A DNA stretch of 34,457 bases from Actinobacteria bacterium UBA2184. Its GTDB lineage: Bacteria > Actinomycetota > Coriobacteriia > Anaerosomatales > Anaerosomataceae. The first letter of the stretch is position 1. Each line of letters opens with the position of its first letter. The DNA lies in contig DCVQ01000025.1 of NCBI GenBank assembly GCA_002328745.1, forward strand, positions 24,253 to 58,709, in the 5' to 3' direction. The notes under the pieces were generated by a model, which saw only the letters and a list, made by a program, of their open reading frames with translations, had not been told where the DNA came from and did not search any database. This document shows positions 15,576-23,208 of the stretch, piece by piece. Made by a program: the position numbers and the translations under genes.

Positions 15576-16611
15576 CGGAGGGATCTGCCGGATCGGAAGG
15601 CGATGCGACGTCCACGATCGGTCCCGGTTCGACTGGCGCGACCGGCATCACCGGCGGCTGCGGTGCGGGCGGATAGCCGGGGTAGCCCGGCGTCGCGGGC
15701 GGGTATGGAGGCGCGACCGTCGGATACTGGGGCACGGGCGCCGGACGCTCCATGCCCGTCATCCGGCGGAAGAACACCGTCCACGATGCCGAGTAGAACG
15801 CGGCATACACGGCGCCGACGAACGCCGTGATCAGTCCGAGGATGCCAAAGGTCCCGGTCGTGTCCAGGTCGAGAAGGAGCGTGAACGGCGAGGTGAGTAT
15901 GGTGATGGCCACAGTCAGCACCAGGCCGATCAGGAGCCAGAGCAGCAGGAACACCACCGCGCCCCGCTTGCCCCACACATCGTGCCACGCGCGCGTGATG
16001 GCCCGGCCGAACGTATAGTCGGCGAGCACGCCGTAGCGCACGCCGAGCTCGATCATGGCCGAGACGATGATGCCCACCGCGACGAGCGCGACCACGCCCA
16101 GGAGCGCGGTCCCGCAGATGCCGACGAGTGCGGCTGCGGGGTCACCCTCGAGAAGAGCGGTTCCGACGCCCGCCGCGATCAGCGTCCCGACGAACGCAAG
16201 CGCCATCAGGAAGATGGGCAAACCAGTGAGGAAGCCGATCATGAACGTGCGCCCGGCCTTGCGGTACCCGGCGCGGAACGCGTCGCCGAACGTAGGCTTC
16301 CGTCCCTCGGCACCTTCGTTGGCCGCCCAGATCAGCCCGCCTTGCGCCGACAGCGAGATGACGACGAATGCGATGACGACAAGCAGGCCGACGAGACCGA
16401 TGCCGATCGCCAGCCCTACATTGGCCGAGATCCACTGCGTGGTCTGCCGCCACGATTCCTGGGCGGCCTCCTCGCTGACCTCCCTGCGCGTGCCCGATCC
16501 CCCGAATCCGGCGTACAGAAGGCCGAGCAGCCAGAGGATCTTGTGCTTCCAGGTGATCTCCCAGCCCGCGCGTAGCGCGCCGAAGTAATCGATACGCTCC
16601 ACAGACCACAC
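15568..16611 (-). CDS. Polytopic membrane protein with proline/tyrosine-rich C-terminal tail
   Basis: A 347-residue protein, unnamed. An N-terminal amphipathic stretch (RAGWEITWKHKILWLLGLLY) is followed by about six hydrophobic segments, notably around residues 62-90, 120-150, 160-190, 220-245 and 255-280. A tail of about 65 residues follows, full of PPYPP and GYPGYPP-type units. The overall plan resembles the large, poorly characterised families of DUF-type membrane proteins in Actinobacteria, where proline-rich tails lie in the cytosol. The first GTG (16611) is almost inside the GAAGAGG ribosome site, so the GTG three codons later (16602) may be the true start. It lies between the DUF362 gene and rsmI in one operon. 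Confidence 0.75.
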   Translation of the reverse strand: MWSVERIDYFGALRAGWEITWKHKILWLLGLLYAGFGGSGTRREVSEEAAQESWRQTTQWISANVGLAIGIGLVGLLVVIAFVVISLSAQGGLIWAANEGAEGRKPTFGDAFRAGYRKAGRTFMIGFLTGLPIFLMALAFVGTLIAAGVGTALLEGDPAAALVGICGTALLGVVALVAVGIIVSAMIELGVRYGVLADYTFGRAITRAWHDVWGKRGAVVFLLLWLLIGLVLTVAITILTSPFTLLLDLDTTGTFGILGLITAFVGAVYAAFYSASWTVFFRRMTGMERPAPVPQYPTVAPPYPPATPGYPGYPPAPQPPVMPVAPVEPGPIVDVASPSDPADPSGG

Positions 16612-16639
16612 CTCTTCCCCTTGAAGAACCGGTCCCGTG

Positions 16640-17764
16640 TCAGTCCACGGTCACGAGCTCGTACACTCTCGTGCCCAGGCCCATCTCTTCCGCGTAAGCG
16701 ATCGCGTGCGTCCCATCCACACCGGTCACCGTCGCGAACTTGTCGCTTCCCGCCGCCATGCCCTCGCCGCGCGAGCCCGCAAGCCCGGTGGCCTGCGTGA
16801 CGAGATCGTACGCCGCCTGCTCGATGGCCACGATGTCGGTGGAGGCGAGCACCCCGATATCCGGCACGATCGGCGCATCCGAGAAGCTCCAGCAGTCGCA
16901 GTCCGGCGACACCGCCACCACGAACGAAAGGTAGACCACCTTGCCGTCCTTGTCCGCGAGCGCTCCCGCGACGTGCTCGACGATCTTCTCCTGGATCATC
17001 GTCGCGTCCGTCTTCCATTGCGTCGCGATGGCGCCGTAAGGACACGCCGCGACGCACTCGCCGCAGCCGTAGCAGAGCTCGTAGTCGATGACCGCGTAGC
17101 GCTCCGGCCCGATCTCGATCGCGTGCACGGGACACCACTTCACGCAGCGCGCGCACGCGGTGCACGTCTCGGCGGTCACTTCGGGGCGGAAGTCGGCGTG
17201 CATCCGCTGCTTCGCGGACCGGCAGCCGAGTCCCATGCCCACGTTCTTGAGCGCGCCGCCGAACCCGGTGGCCTCGTGACCCTTCACGTGCGTGACTACC
17301 ACCATCGCGTCGGCATGCACCGCAGCCGAGCCGAGCCGCACGCTCTGGAAGTGGCGGCCGGCCACCGGCACCTCGACCGCCTCGCGACCGTCGAGTCCGT
17401 CGGCGATCACGATGGGTGCGTCCACGGTCGCGAACGAGAAGCCGTTGTGCACCGCGCATGCGAGGTGGTCGACCGCGTTGGCCCGCTCGCCGCGGTACAG
17501 GGTGTTCGCGTCCGTGAGGAACGGCTTGCCGCCCGCCTCGCGGATGCGCCGGACCACCTCGCGGATGTAGATCGGCTGCACGAAGCCGGTGTTGCCCTGC
17601 TCGCCGAAGTGCATCTTCACCGCCACCAGGTCGCCCTCGGCCACCGCCTCGGCGAGTCCCGCGCGCGCGAGCAGTTTGCCGACACGCGTCACCATGCTGC
17701 GCTTCATCGCGGAGCGCATCGGCGCGAAGTAGACCGTGGCGGGGCCTGCCGGATGATCGGTCAT
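16640..17764 (-). CDS. DUF362 domain iron-sulfur protein with two 4Fe-4S motifs
   Basis: A 374-residue protein. The DUF362 part is recognisable in VAVKMHFGEQGNTGFVQPIY, VVVTHVKGHEATGFGGALKN and the C-terminal GVLASTDIVAIEQAAYDLV. Two ferredoxin clusters are inserted: CTACARCVKWCP, then CYGCGECVAACP, each with four cysteines. Members occur widely in anaerobes and are assumed to bind [4Fe-4S] clusters for electron transfer, but the reaction is unknown. The start ATG at 17764 overlaps the ROK kinase stop as ATGA, so the two are coupled; the longer frame upstream is discarded. A CDCWSF segment shortly after the second cluster adds a further cysteine pair. Confidence 0.9.
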   Translation of the reverse strand: MTDHPAGPATVYFAPMRSAMKRSMVTRVGKLLARAGLAEAVAEGDLVAVKMHFGEQGNTGFVQPIYIREVVRRIREAGGKPFLTDANTLYRGERANAVDHLACAVHNGFSFATVDAPIVIADGLDGREAVEVPVAGRHFQSVRLGSAAVHADAMVVVTHVKGHEATGFGGALKNVGMGLGCRSAKQRMHADFRPEVTAETCTACARCVKWCPVHAIEIGPERYAVIDYELCYGCGECVAACPYGAIATQWKTDATMIQEKIVEHVAGALADKDGKVVYLSFVVAVSPDCDCWSFSDAPIVPDIGVLASTDIVAIEQAAYDLVTQATGLAGSRGEGMAAGSDKFATVTGVDGTHAIAYAEEMGLGTRVYELVTVD

Positions 17765-18738
17765 CGATGCAACCCTTCGCGCGAGTCGTGCTCGTCGAAC
17801 GCGAGTGCGGCAGCGCCGAGGACGCCGGCGTCGTTGCCAAGCTCGGCCTGCACCACGGTTACGTCGCGGCGGCCCGCAAGCGCCTTCTCGTCGATGATCT
17901 CCGCCGCCCGGTGCACCAGCTGCGCGCACGACTCTCCGATCCCGCCACCCACGACCACGAGCTTGGGGTTGAGCAGGTTCACGATGCCGATCAACGCCTC
18001 GCCGAGGATCTCTCCGGCGTCGAGCAGGATCCGCGTCGCGATCTCGTCGCCGCCGAGCGCCGCGTTGATGACGTCCTCGGCCGTGACGTTCTCAGCATCG
18101 CCCCCGGCCTGCTCGCGTATAGCGCGCGCCTTGTATTCCGCCGCGGCCTCGCGGCCGCGAGCCGCGATCGCCGGACGGCCGAGGAACGACTCGATGTGGC
18201 CCTTGCCTCCGCACGGGCAGGGCGGACCGTCGAGCTGCACGACCATATGGCCGATCTCCGCGCCAAGCCCCCGCGAGCCGCGGTAGGGCTGCCCGTCGAG
18301 GAAGAGCGCGCCGCCAACGCCCGTGCCGAGAGTGATCATCACGAAATCACGCACGCCTTTGGCGGCGCCGAAGCGGCTCTCGCCGATGCCGGCGCAGTTG
18401 CCGTCGTTGTCGATGGTGACCGGATAGTGCACGCGCGACATGATGAGCGAACGCATATCCACACCCGCGAGCGGCAGGTTGGTGCAGAACTCGACCGTCT
18501 GCTTGAGGAAATCGATCTGCGCCGGAAGACCGACGCCGATCCCGGCGATCTCGCCGGGGTGCACGCCGGCCGTGACGTCTTCGATGAGCTCGATGATGGT
18601 ATCGACGATCGCGAAGGGCCCGGACTGCTTCGGCGTGAGCGCCCGCACCTCTTTGAGCATCCGGCCCTTGCGCTCCACCAGGCCGGTCGCGATGCGGGTG
18701 CCGCCCACGTCGACGCCGATCGCATAGCTCGTACGCAT
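17761..18738 (-). CDS. ROK family sugar kinase (glucokinase-like)
   Basis: A 325-residue kinase of the ROK family. Visible are the phosphate loop AIGVDVGGTRIATGLV, the catalytic-site DNDGNCAGIGE, VMITLGTGVGGALFLDG, GLGAEIGHMVV, and the zinc-binding CPCGGKGHIESFLG in place of the usual CxCGxxGCxE (third Cys replaced by His). NLLNPKLVVVGGGIGE comes near the end. Glucokinase or a related hexokinase or glucosamine kinase activity is likely; sugar specificity cannot be read from the sequence. The ATG at 18738 follows GGGAGGAT. The His-for-Cys change may still bind zinc. A longer reading frame upstream is not supported. Confidence 0.92.
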   Translation of the reverse strand: MRTSYAIGVDVGGTRIATGLVERKGRMLKEVRALTPKQSGPFAIVDTIIELIEDVTAGVHPGEIAGIGVGLPAQIDFLKQTVEFCTNLPLAGVDMRSLIMSRVHYPVTIDNDGNCAGIGESRFGAAKGVRDFVMITLGTGVGGALFLDGQPYRGSRGLGAEIGHMVVQLDGPPCPCGGKGHIESFLGRPAIAARGREAAAEYKARAIREQAGGDAENVTAEDVINAALGGDEIATRILLDAGEILGEALIGIVNLLNPKLVVVGGGIGESCAQLVHRAAEIIDEKALAGRRDVTVVQAELGNDAGVLGAAALAFDEHDSREGLHR

Positions 18739-18754
18739 GTGATCCTCCCGACCG

Positions 18755-18776
18755 GGCCCGTGAACGGTTACGGGCC
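18755..18776. promoter_or_regulatory. Inverted repeat in the leader of the ROK kinase gene
   Basis: GGCCCGT and ACGGGCC (7-bp arms, 18755-18761 and 18770-18776) flank a loop containing AACGGTT. It lies between the ImmA-like stop and the ROK start, and could be a terminator of the former or an operator for the latter. A TATCAT box lies at 18790-18785. Confidence 0.3.
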
Positions 18777-18812
18777 GCATGCCGATGATAGCAGTCGGCG
18801 GTGACGTCGCCG

Positions 18813-19307
18813 TCAGTAGTCCCAGACGACCCCGCGGGACTTGATGATGCCGAGGTCGCGCATCCGGTCGAACATCTCCCCCTCCTCCACGCCGAAGAGA
18901 CCGGCGAGGTAGCGGTAGTCGTTGAACCACTTCTGCGCCTGGTCGCGCACGAGGTATCCGGGCATCTTGAGCTCGGTCGAGATGAAGTCGGCTTCGCCGT
19001 GCGTGGGCTTCGTGTCGCGCGGATAGCCCTCGGCCAGGCCGCCGAGCAGCATCATCATGTGTCCGAGCAGATGCCCGAGTGCGCTCCGGCGGATCTCGGG
19101 CGTCTTGGAGGCGTTCATCAGTACTGATGGCATGCCGTCTTCGTAGATGAGAGCGGCCGTGAACCACGGCGGCATGGGATACGATCGCACGGGCACGCCC
19201 ATGTGCTCGGCAACGCCATCCACCGAGACGGGCGGCTCGGCATACCCGAGGCCGCGAAGCTGCGTCTCGACGAGCGCGCGAAGCTGCTCTTCACCCGAAT
19301 CCGGCAC
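18813..19307 (-). CDS. ImmA/IrrE-like (M78/DUF955) protein with altered catalytic motif
   Basis: A 164-residue protein. The pattern of a short helix-rich peptidase-like core, then ADFISTELKMPGYLVRDQAQ, fits the M78/ImmA-IrrE fold, in which EAxxFAxxLLMP follows the zinc motif. The zinc helix, however, reads GHLLGHMMM (residues 78-86): both histidines (79 and 83) remain but the catalytic Glu of HExxH is Leu80. This predicts a protein that may bind metal but not cleave. Active relatives cleave repressors (ImmA with ImmR, IrrE/PprI with DdrO). The start is GTG at 19307 with GAAGGA ahead. Family assignment rests on short motifs, so it is moderately confident. Confidence 0.7.
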   Translation of the reverse strand: MPDSGEEQLRALVETQLRGLGYAEPPVSVDGVAEHMGVPVRSYPMPPWFTAALIYEDGMPSVLMNASKTPEIRRSALGHLLGHMMMLLGGLAEGYPRDTKPTHGEADFISTELKMPGYLVRDQAQKWFNDYRYLAGLFGVEEGEMFDRMRDLGIIKSRGVVWDY

Positions 19308-19400
19308 GTGCGTCCTTCGGTTCGTGTCTCAAGGCGTTAGGATAGGCGTATTAGACCTGTATCGGCTTGCGACGGCGTACCATGAGGGTTCTGGCGTACT

Positions 19401-19428
19401 CTGTCAGTGCCGATATACCCTCTACTAT
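19401..19428 (+). promoter_or_regulatory. Likely promoter of the HEAT/HD-GYP operon
   Basis: CTGTCA (19401-19406) and TACTAT (19423-19428) are 16 bases apart. They predict a start near 19436 and a leader of about 20 bases before the GTG at 19457. The position argues against the longer upstream reading frame. Confidence 0.5.
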
Positions 19429-19456
19429 AGACTCACACGTGCGAAGGGAGGCGAGC

Positions 19457-21358
19457 GTGGAACGCGACGGCGGCAGCTTCGTCGCCCGGGCAGCTGAGCT
19501 GCTCCGCACGCTCGCCACTGCAGCCGCAGCGGTGCGTCTCTATCCGCCGACCAGCCCCCTGCGCCTGCAGGCGATCGAGCGCTTCGTCCAGGCGGCGCAC
19601 ATCCTCACGTCGAGCCGGGGTCCGATCCAGTACCTCGTGGACCGCACGCGCTTCGTCGTGATGGAGATCGCCGTCGGCGAGTCGCAACCGCAGGTCTCCG
19701 CGCTCGCCGAGTCGCTTCACGCGCTCCAGGTCGGCCAGCTCATCATCGCCCCGGGGATCTCGGCGGACGAGACGGCGCTCTTCCTCGACATCCTCGGACG
19801 CGAGGCGAAAGCCGTCCGGGCTTCAGGCGGAGCGCGCTCCGCGCTTCTCGAGTCCGGCGTCGAGAACATCGCCGTCGTGGAGGTATCGCTCAGGACATCC
19901 ACCGAGGAGGGCATGCTCGGGCTCGACCTCACGCAGGCCCCCCTCGAGGAGATCGCGGACCAGATCGTTCCGGCCATGGAGTCCTGGACCGCAAGCGCGG
20001 CAGAAGGCCAGGGCCTTGACGTGGCCGCCGAGGCCATCGGTCGGCTCGAGCCCGCAGCCCGCGACCTCGCCATGCAGCGCTGCGCCGAGGCGCTGCTCCG
20101 GCTCGACGAGGCGACGCGGGTCCGCGTGCTCCAGCAGGCACTCGCCACCGACGCGGGCGGTGCCCCGATGGCGGGCATGCTCGACATCGTGGCACGCATG
20201 TCGCCTCCAGCGCTCGCGCGTCTGCTCCGGCTTGCCGCCGAGGCCGCCACGCAGCCCCCCGGTGCCCTGGCCGGTCTCATCGAACTGCCCCCGCAGGCGG
20301 CCGCCGAGCTCGCGCGACTGTTGGAGCCGCCGGCCGTCTCGGGACGCGATGGCGACGTCTCCGAGCGCACGGACACTTCAGGGATCTTGAGCGAGGTCGT
20401 GGCTGACGCGGAGGCGGACGTCGAACACATCCGCACGCTCGTGATATCGGCATCGCCGCGCGAGAAGGCGCGGCGCGGCCTGGGGACGACCGTGCACATT
20501 GCGGTGGCCCATCCGGACGCGGCCTCGGTCCGGGCCGTGATCGATGCCCTCGGTCCGGCCGTCGCGACAGGCGCCTACGACGAGGTCGCCCGTGCCGCCG
20601 AGCTGCTCGGCGGGCTTGCCGGGGATCCGTCGCTCTCGGCGATCGTGCAGGAGTCCAGGGGCGTGCTCGGCAGCCCCGACCTGCTGCGCGACTGCGTGCT
20701 GCGGCTTGCCGACGATCCGGACGCCCGCGGCCCCCGCGCGCTGTTCGATCGCGCCGGCCACGCCGGAGCCGAGGCGCTTGCGCTGGTGTACGTGGAGAGC
20801 GACGACGCGACACGCATTGCGCTTACTCCGCTCGCGCGCTCGCTCATCGAGCCCATCGCGCTCACCGCCGGCAAGCTCATCCGCTCTCGGGACACGACGA
20901 CCGCCCTCGGCGCGGTGGATCTCCTCCGAGCGCTCGCCTCGCGGCGGCTGCTCCCGACCTGCGCGCATGGACTCGAGCACCCCGACCCTGTCGTTCGCGA
21001 AGCGGCGGCGGCCGCGATCGCGGACATGCCCGGTCCGGAATCACGGCGGATCCTCCAGGATGCGCTCGCTCACCGCAACATCGCCGTCCGCCTCGCAGCC
21101 GTGCGCGGGATCGGACGCGCACGGCGGACGGACGCGCTCGACAGCCTGCTCGAGATCATCGGCTCGTCCGGACGCGGAGACAGGAACCAGGACCTCAAGC
21201 GGGAAGCATTCAGGAGCATAGAGATGCTAGGCTCGGACCAGGCCGTGCCCGTGCTCGAGAAGCTCGCCAAGAGGTCGGCCGGAATCGGCAAGCGGCGGCG
21301 CGAGAACCGGGACCTGGCTCGCACGACGCTTGCGGCACTGAAGCGGACGGCAGGCTGA
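19457..21358 (+). CDS. HEAT-repeat protein with an N-terminal domain shared with the next gene
   Basis: A 633-residue cytosolic protein without signal or membrane segments. Residues 14-46 contain ELLRTLATA and LYPPTSPLRLQAIERFVQA, closely matching residues 39-71 of the HD-GYP protein downstream. This begins a shared domain of about 120 residues ending near ISADETALFLDILG. The middle is helix- and Ala-rich with no recognised fold. The last third (from about 500) shows HEAT-like helical pairs such as HPDPVVREAAAAAIADM and HRNIAVRLAAVRGIG, ending in a basic region. Function unknown; a scaffold for protein contacts is inferred. The GTG at 19457 is chosen because GGGAGG precedes it and a promoter lies inside the longer frame. 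The HD-GYP gene starts 23 bases after its stop. Confidence 0.8.
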   Translation: MERDGGSFVARAAELLRTLATAAAAVRLYPPTSPLRLQAIERFVQAAHILTSSRGPIQYLVDRTRFVVMEIAVGESQPQVSALAESLHALQVGQLIIAPGISADETALFLDILGREAKAVRASGGARSALLESGVENIAVVEVSLRTSTEEGMLGLDLTQAPLEEIADQIVPAMESWTASAAEGQGLDVAAEAIGRLEPAARDLAMQRCAEALLRLDEATRVRVLQQALATDAGGAPMAGMLDIVARMSPPALARLLRLAAEAATQPPGALAGLIELPPQAAAELARLLEPPAVSGRDGDVSERTDTSGILSEVVADAEADVEHIRTLVISASPREKARRGLGTTVHIAVAHPDAASVRAVIDALGPAVATGAYDEVARAAELLGGLAGDPSLSAIVQESRGVLGSPDLLRDCVLRLADDPDARGPRALFDRAGHAGAEALALVYVESDDATRIALTPLARSLIEPIALTAGKLIRSRDTTTALGAVDLLRALASRRLLPTCAHGLEHPDPVVREAAAAAIADMPGPESRRILQDALAHRNIAVRLAAVRGIGRARRTDALDSLLEIIGSSGRGDRNQDLKREAFRSIEMLGSDQAVPVLEKLAKRSAGIGKRRRENRDLARTTLAALKRTAG

Positions 21359-21381
21359 CAGCAACCGAGGAGGGCGCGACC

Positions 21382-22857
21382 GTGATCGACCACACAGACG
21401 ACGAGCGGCTCGAGACACCCAGCGAGATGGCCGCCGAGGCCCGTGCGGTGAGCGGCTCGCCCTTCGCCACGGCGAAGCGGCTGGAGAAGGCCCGCGACCT
21501 TGCGCGCACCCTTGCCGTCGCGCAGAACAACGCTGCGCTCTACCCCGCGAGCCACCCGCTCCTGGTGCAGTCGATCGATGACTTCGTCGCCGCGGTGAGT
21601 GAGACGCTCGCGCTGGGCTTCGAGGAAGTGAGCATCAACGTCTACAAGGCGACGCTGTTCGTCGAGAATCACGTGCTGCCCGAGGAGAGCGTCACGTACC
21701 GCAAGCTCATCGAGGACCTCACCGCGCGCGGCATCTCCGCGCTGACGCTCACCGCAGGATTCGGCGCCACCGACGCCGGCGCTGTCGCCGCCATGCTCAA
21801 CGCTCCCGAGATCACCGACATCGAGCACGCGCACGCCTTCCTCGTGCGCAACGGCGCGAGCGCGGTCCAGGTTGCCGAGACGACCGATCTCGACGACGCC
21901 GTGCGCGAAGCGGAGGAACGGGAGAACAAGGCGCACGGCCGCGAGACCTACGACCGCGGCGTGGAGCTGATGCGCGACATCGAGACGCGGGCCAAGCTCG
22001 GCAAGGTGTTCGAGGTCGAGCCGCTGCAGGGCATGATCAGCTCGCTCCTCGACATGCTGTTCAAAGACCCTGCGGCCATCATCGGCCTCACGGCCATCAA
22101 GAGCCACGACGACTACACGCTCAACCATTCGATCAACGTGTGCATCCTCTCCGTGGCGCTCGGCGCGGCGCTCGGACTCGATTCCGAATCGCTCAAGTCG
22201 CTCGGCCTCTCGGCGCTGCTCTACGATCTCGGGAAGGTCCGGATCCCCGAGGAGATCCTCGCCAAGGAGGGGCCGCTCACTGCCGACGAGTGGACGATCG
22301 TGAAGAGCCACACCACCGAGGGCGCCGACCTGCTCAAGCGCATCCAGCTCGTCGACCAGATGCCGATGGTGGTCGCCTTCGAGCATCACCAGCGCCACGA
22401 CCTGCAGGGCTACCCGACACCGGAGGGCCCGCACGAGCAGCACCTCTTCTCGAAGATCGTCGCGCTATGCGACGCGTACGACGCGATGACCTCTCGGCGC
22501 CCGTTCCGCCGCGAGATCCGGCCCGACAAGGCGCTCGCGGTGCTCATGCAGGGCCGCAGCAAGGCGTACGATCCCAGCGTGACCAAGGCGCTCGTGGCGA
22601 TGCTCGGCATCTTCCCGATGGGCGCGGTCGTGACCCTCAGCGACAAGTCGACGTGCGTCGTGTTCCGCGTCAACAAAGACGACCTGCTGCGCCCGCGCGT
22701 GAAGCGCGTGATCGATGCCGAGGGCCGGTGGCTGCCGGAGCCCGAGATCGTCGATCTGCGCCTGGTCGACCCGGAGACCGGCACGTTCCAGCACTCGATC
22801 GACGAGTGCATCCCGGCCACCGACGCGGGCATCGACGACGTCTGGCAGTACCTGTAG
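21382..22857 (+). CDS. HD-GYP family protein with degenerate metal site and shared N-terminal domain
   Basis: A 491-residue soluble protein. Residues about 30-155 hold the same N-terminal domain as the HEAT protein: DLARTLAVA, LYPASHPLLVQSIDDFVAA. After a short linker, residues 240-400 follow the HD-GYP plan: HDDYTLNHSINV (His249), LLYDLGKVRIPEEILAK, KSHTTEG (His310), EHHQRHDLQGYP (His335/336) and CDAYDAMTSRRPFR (Asp364). The first residue of the HD dyad is Tyr281 instead of His, and HHE is HHQ. HD-GYP enzymes hydrolyse cyclic di-GMP or related nucleotides; the loss of one ligand suggests reduced, changed or only binding activity. A C-terminal extension follows (VVTLSDKSTCVVFRVN), as in some clostridial proteins. 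The GTG start is preceded by GAGGAGG. It probably shares a transcript with the HEAT gene. Confidence 0.88.
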   Translation: MIDHTDDERLETPSEMAAEARAVSGSPFATAKRLEKARDLARTLAVAQNNAALYPASHPLLVQSIDDFVAAVSETLALGFEEVSINVYKATLFVENHVLPEESVTYRKLIEDLTARGISALTLTAGFGATDAGAVAAMLNAPEITDIEHAHAFLVRNGASAVQVAETTDLDDAVREAEERENKAHGRETYDRGVELMRDIETRAKLGKVFEVEPLQGMISSLLDMLFKDPAAIIGLTAIKSHDDYTLNHSINVCILSVALGAALGLDSESLKSLGLSALLYDLGKVRIPEEILAKEGPLTADEWTIVKSHTTEGADLLKRIQLVDQMPMVVAFEHHQRHDLQGYPTPEGPHEQHLFSKIVALCDAYDAMTSRRPFRREIRPDKALAVLMQGRSKAYDPSVTKALVAMLGIFPMGAVVTLSDKSTCVVFRVNKDDLLRPRVKRVIDAEGRWLPEPEIVDLRLVDPETGTFQHSIDECIPATDAGIDDVWQYL

Positions 22858-22870
22858 GGTCCGGCGGACC
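22858..22870 (+). other. Small hairpin directly after the HD-GYP stop
   Basis: GGTCC and GGACC pair around a three-base loop immediately after the stop codon. No T-tract follows. It is a possible weak transcript end between convergent genes. Confidence 0.25.
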
Positions 22871-22917
22871 GCCGCGCCTGGTGCCGACAGCTCGCGTGTC
22901 CGGTCGCTCTTCGGGCC

Positions 22918-23208
22918 TCAACCGTTGCGGCGCGCCCACCGGCCGAGCATCCGCCCAAAGCGGAACGCCAGGTCCTCTCCGAGCGGCCGAGCGTGCGCGA
23001 GCGCCGCATCGGGCGGCAGCGCACGGTCGTACGCCGCACGCGCAAGCGGGTCGGACAACACACCGTACGCCGCGTTCAGCCGCTTCGCTCGCTCATCATC
23101 ACCTCCGGCATCGGGGTGCGCGTCGCGCATGAGCCGACGGTACGCGGCGGCGATCACCTCGGGCGAGGCGTCTCGACGTACTTGCAGAAGCCGGTAGTGG
23201 TCGGTCAC
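22918..23208 (-). CDS. Short J-domain (DnaJ-like) protein
   Basis: A 96-residue protein that is almost only a J domain. HYRLLQVRRDASPEVIAAAY starts helices I and II, AHPDAGGDDERAK holds the HPD tripeptide that stimulates Hsp70 ATPase, and LNAAYGVLSDPLARAAYDRAL is helix III. A short basic tail follows. There is no Gly/Phe or zinc-finger part, so it is not a general DnaJ but probably a dedicated DnaK partner. The GTG start overlaps the tetR stop (GTGA, 23205-23208), so it is co-expressed with the repressor. The substrate it delivers is unknown. Confidence 0.85.
   Translation of the reverse strand: MTDHYRLLQVRRDASPEVIAAAYRRLMRDAHPDAGGDDERAKRLNAAYGVLSDPLARAAYDRALPPDAALAHARPLGEDLAFRFGRMLGRWARRNG

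Noticed and set aside
18739..19167. N-terminal extension of the ROK kinase in frame to 19167
   Set aside because: It overlaps the ImmA-like gene in another frame, and the kinase phosphate loop begins right after the ATG at 18738.
19367..19456. Longer N-terminus of the HEAT protein from an upstream ATG
   Set aside because: A promoter-like pair lies inside this stretch and the GTG at 19457 has a good ribosome site; the extra residues show no conserved character.
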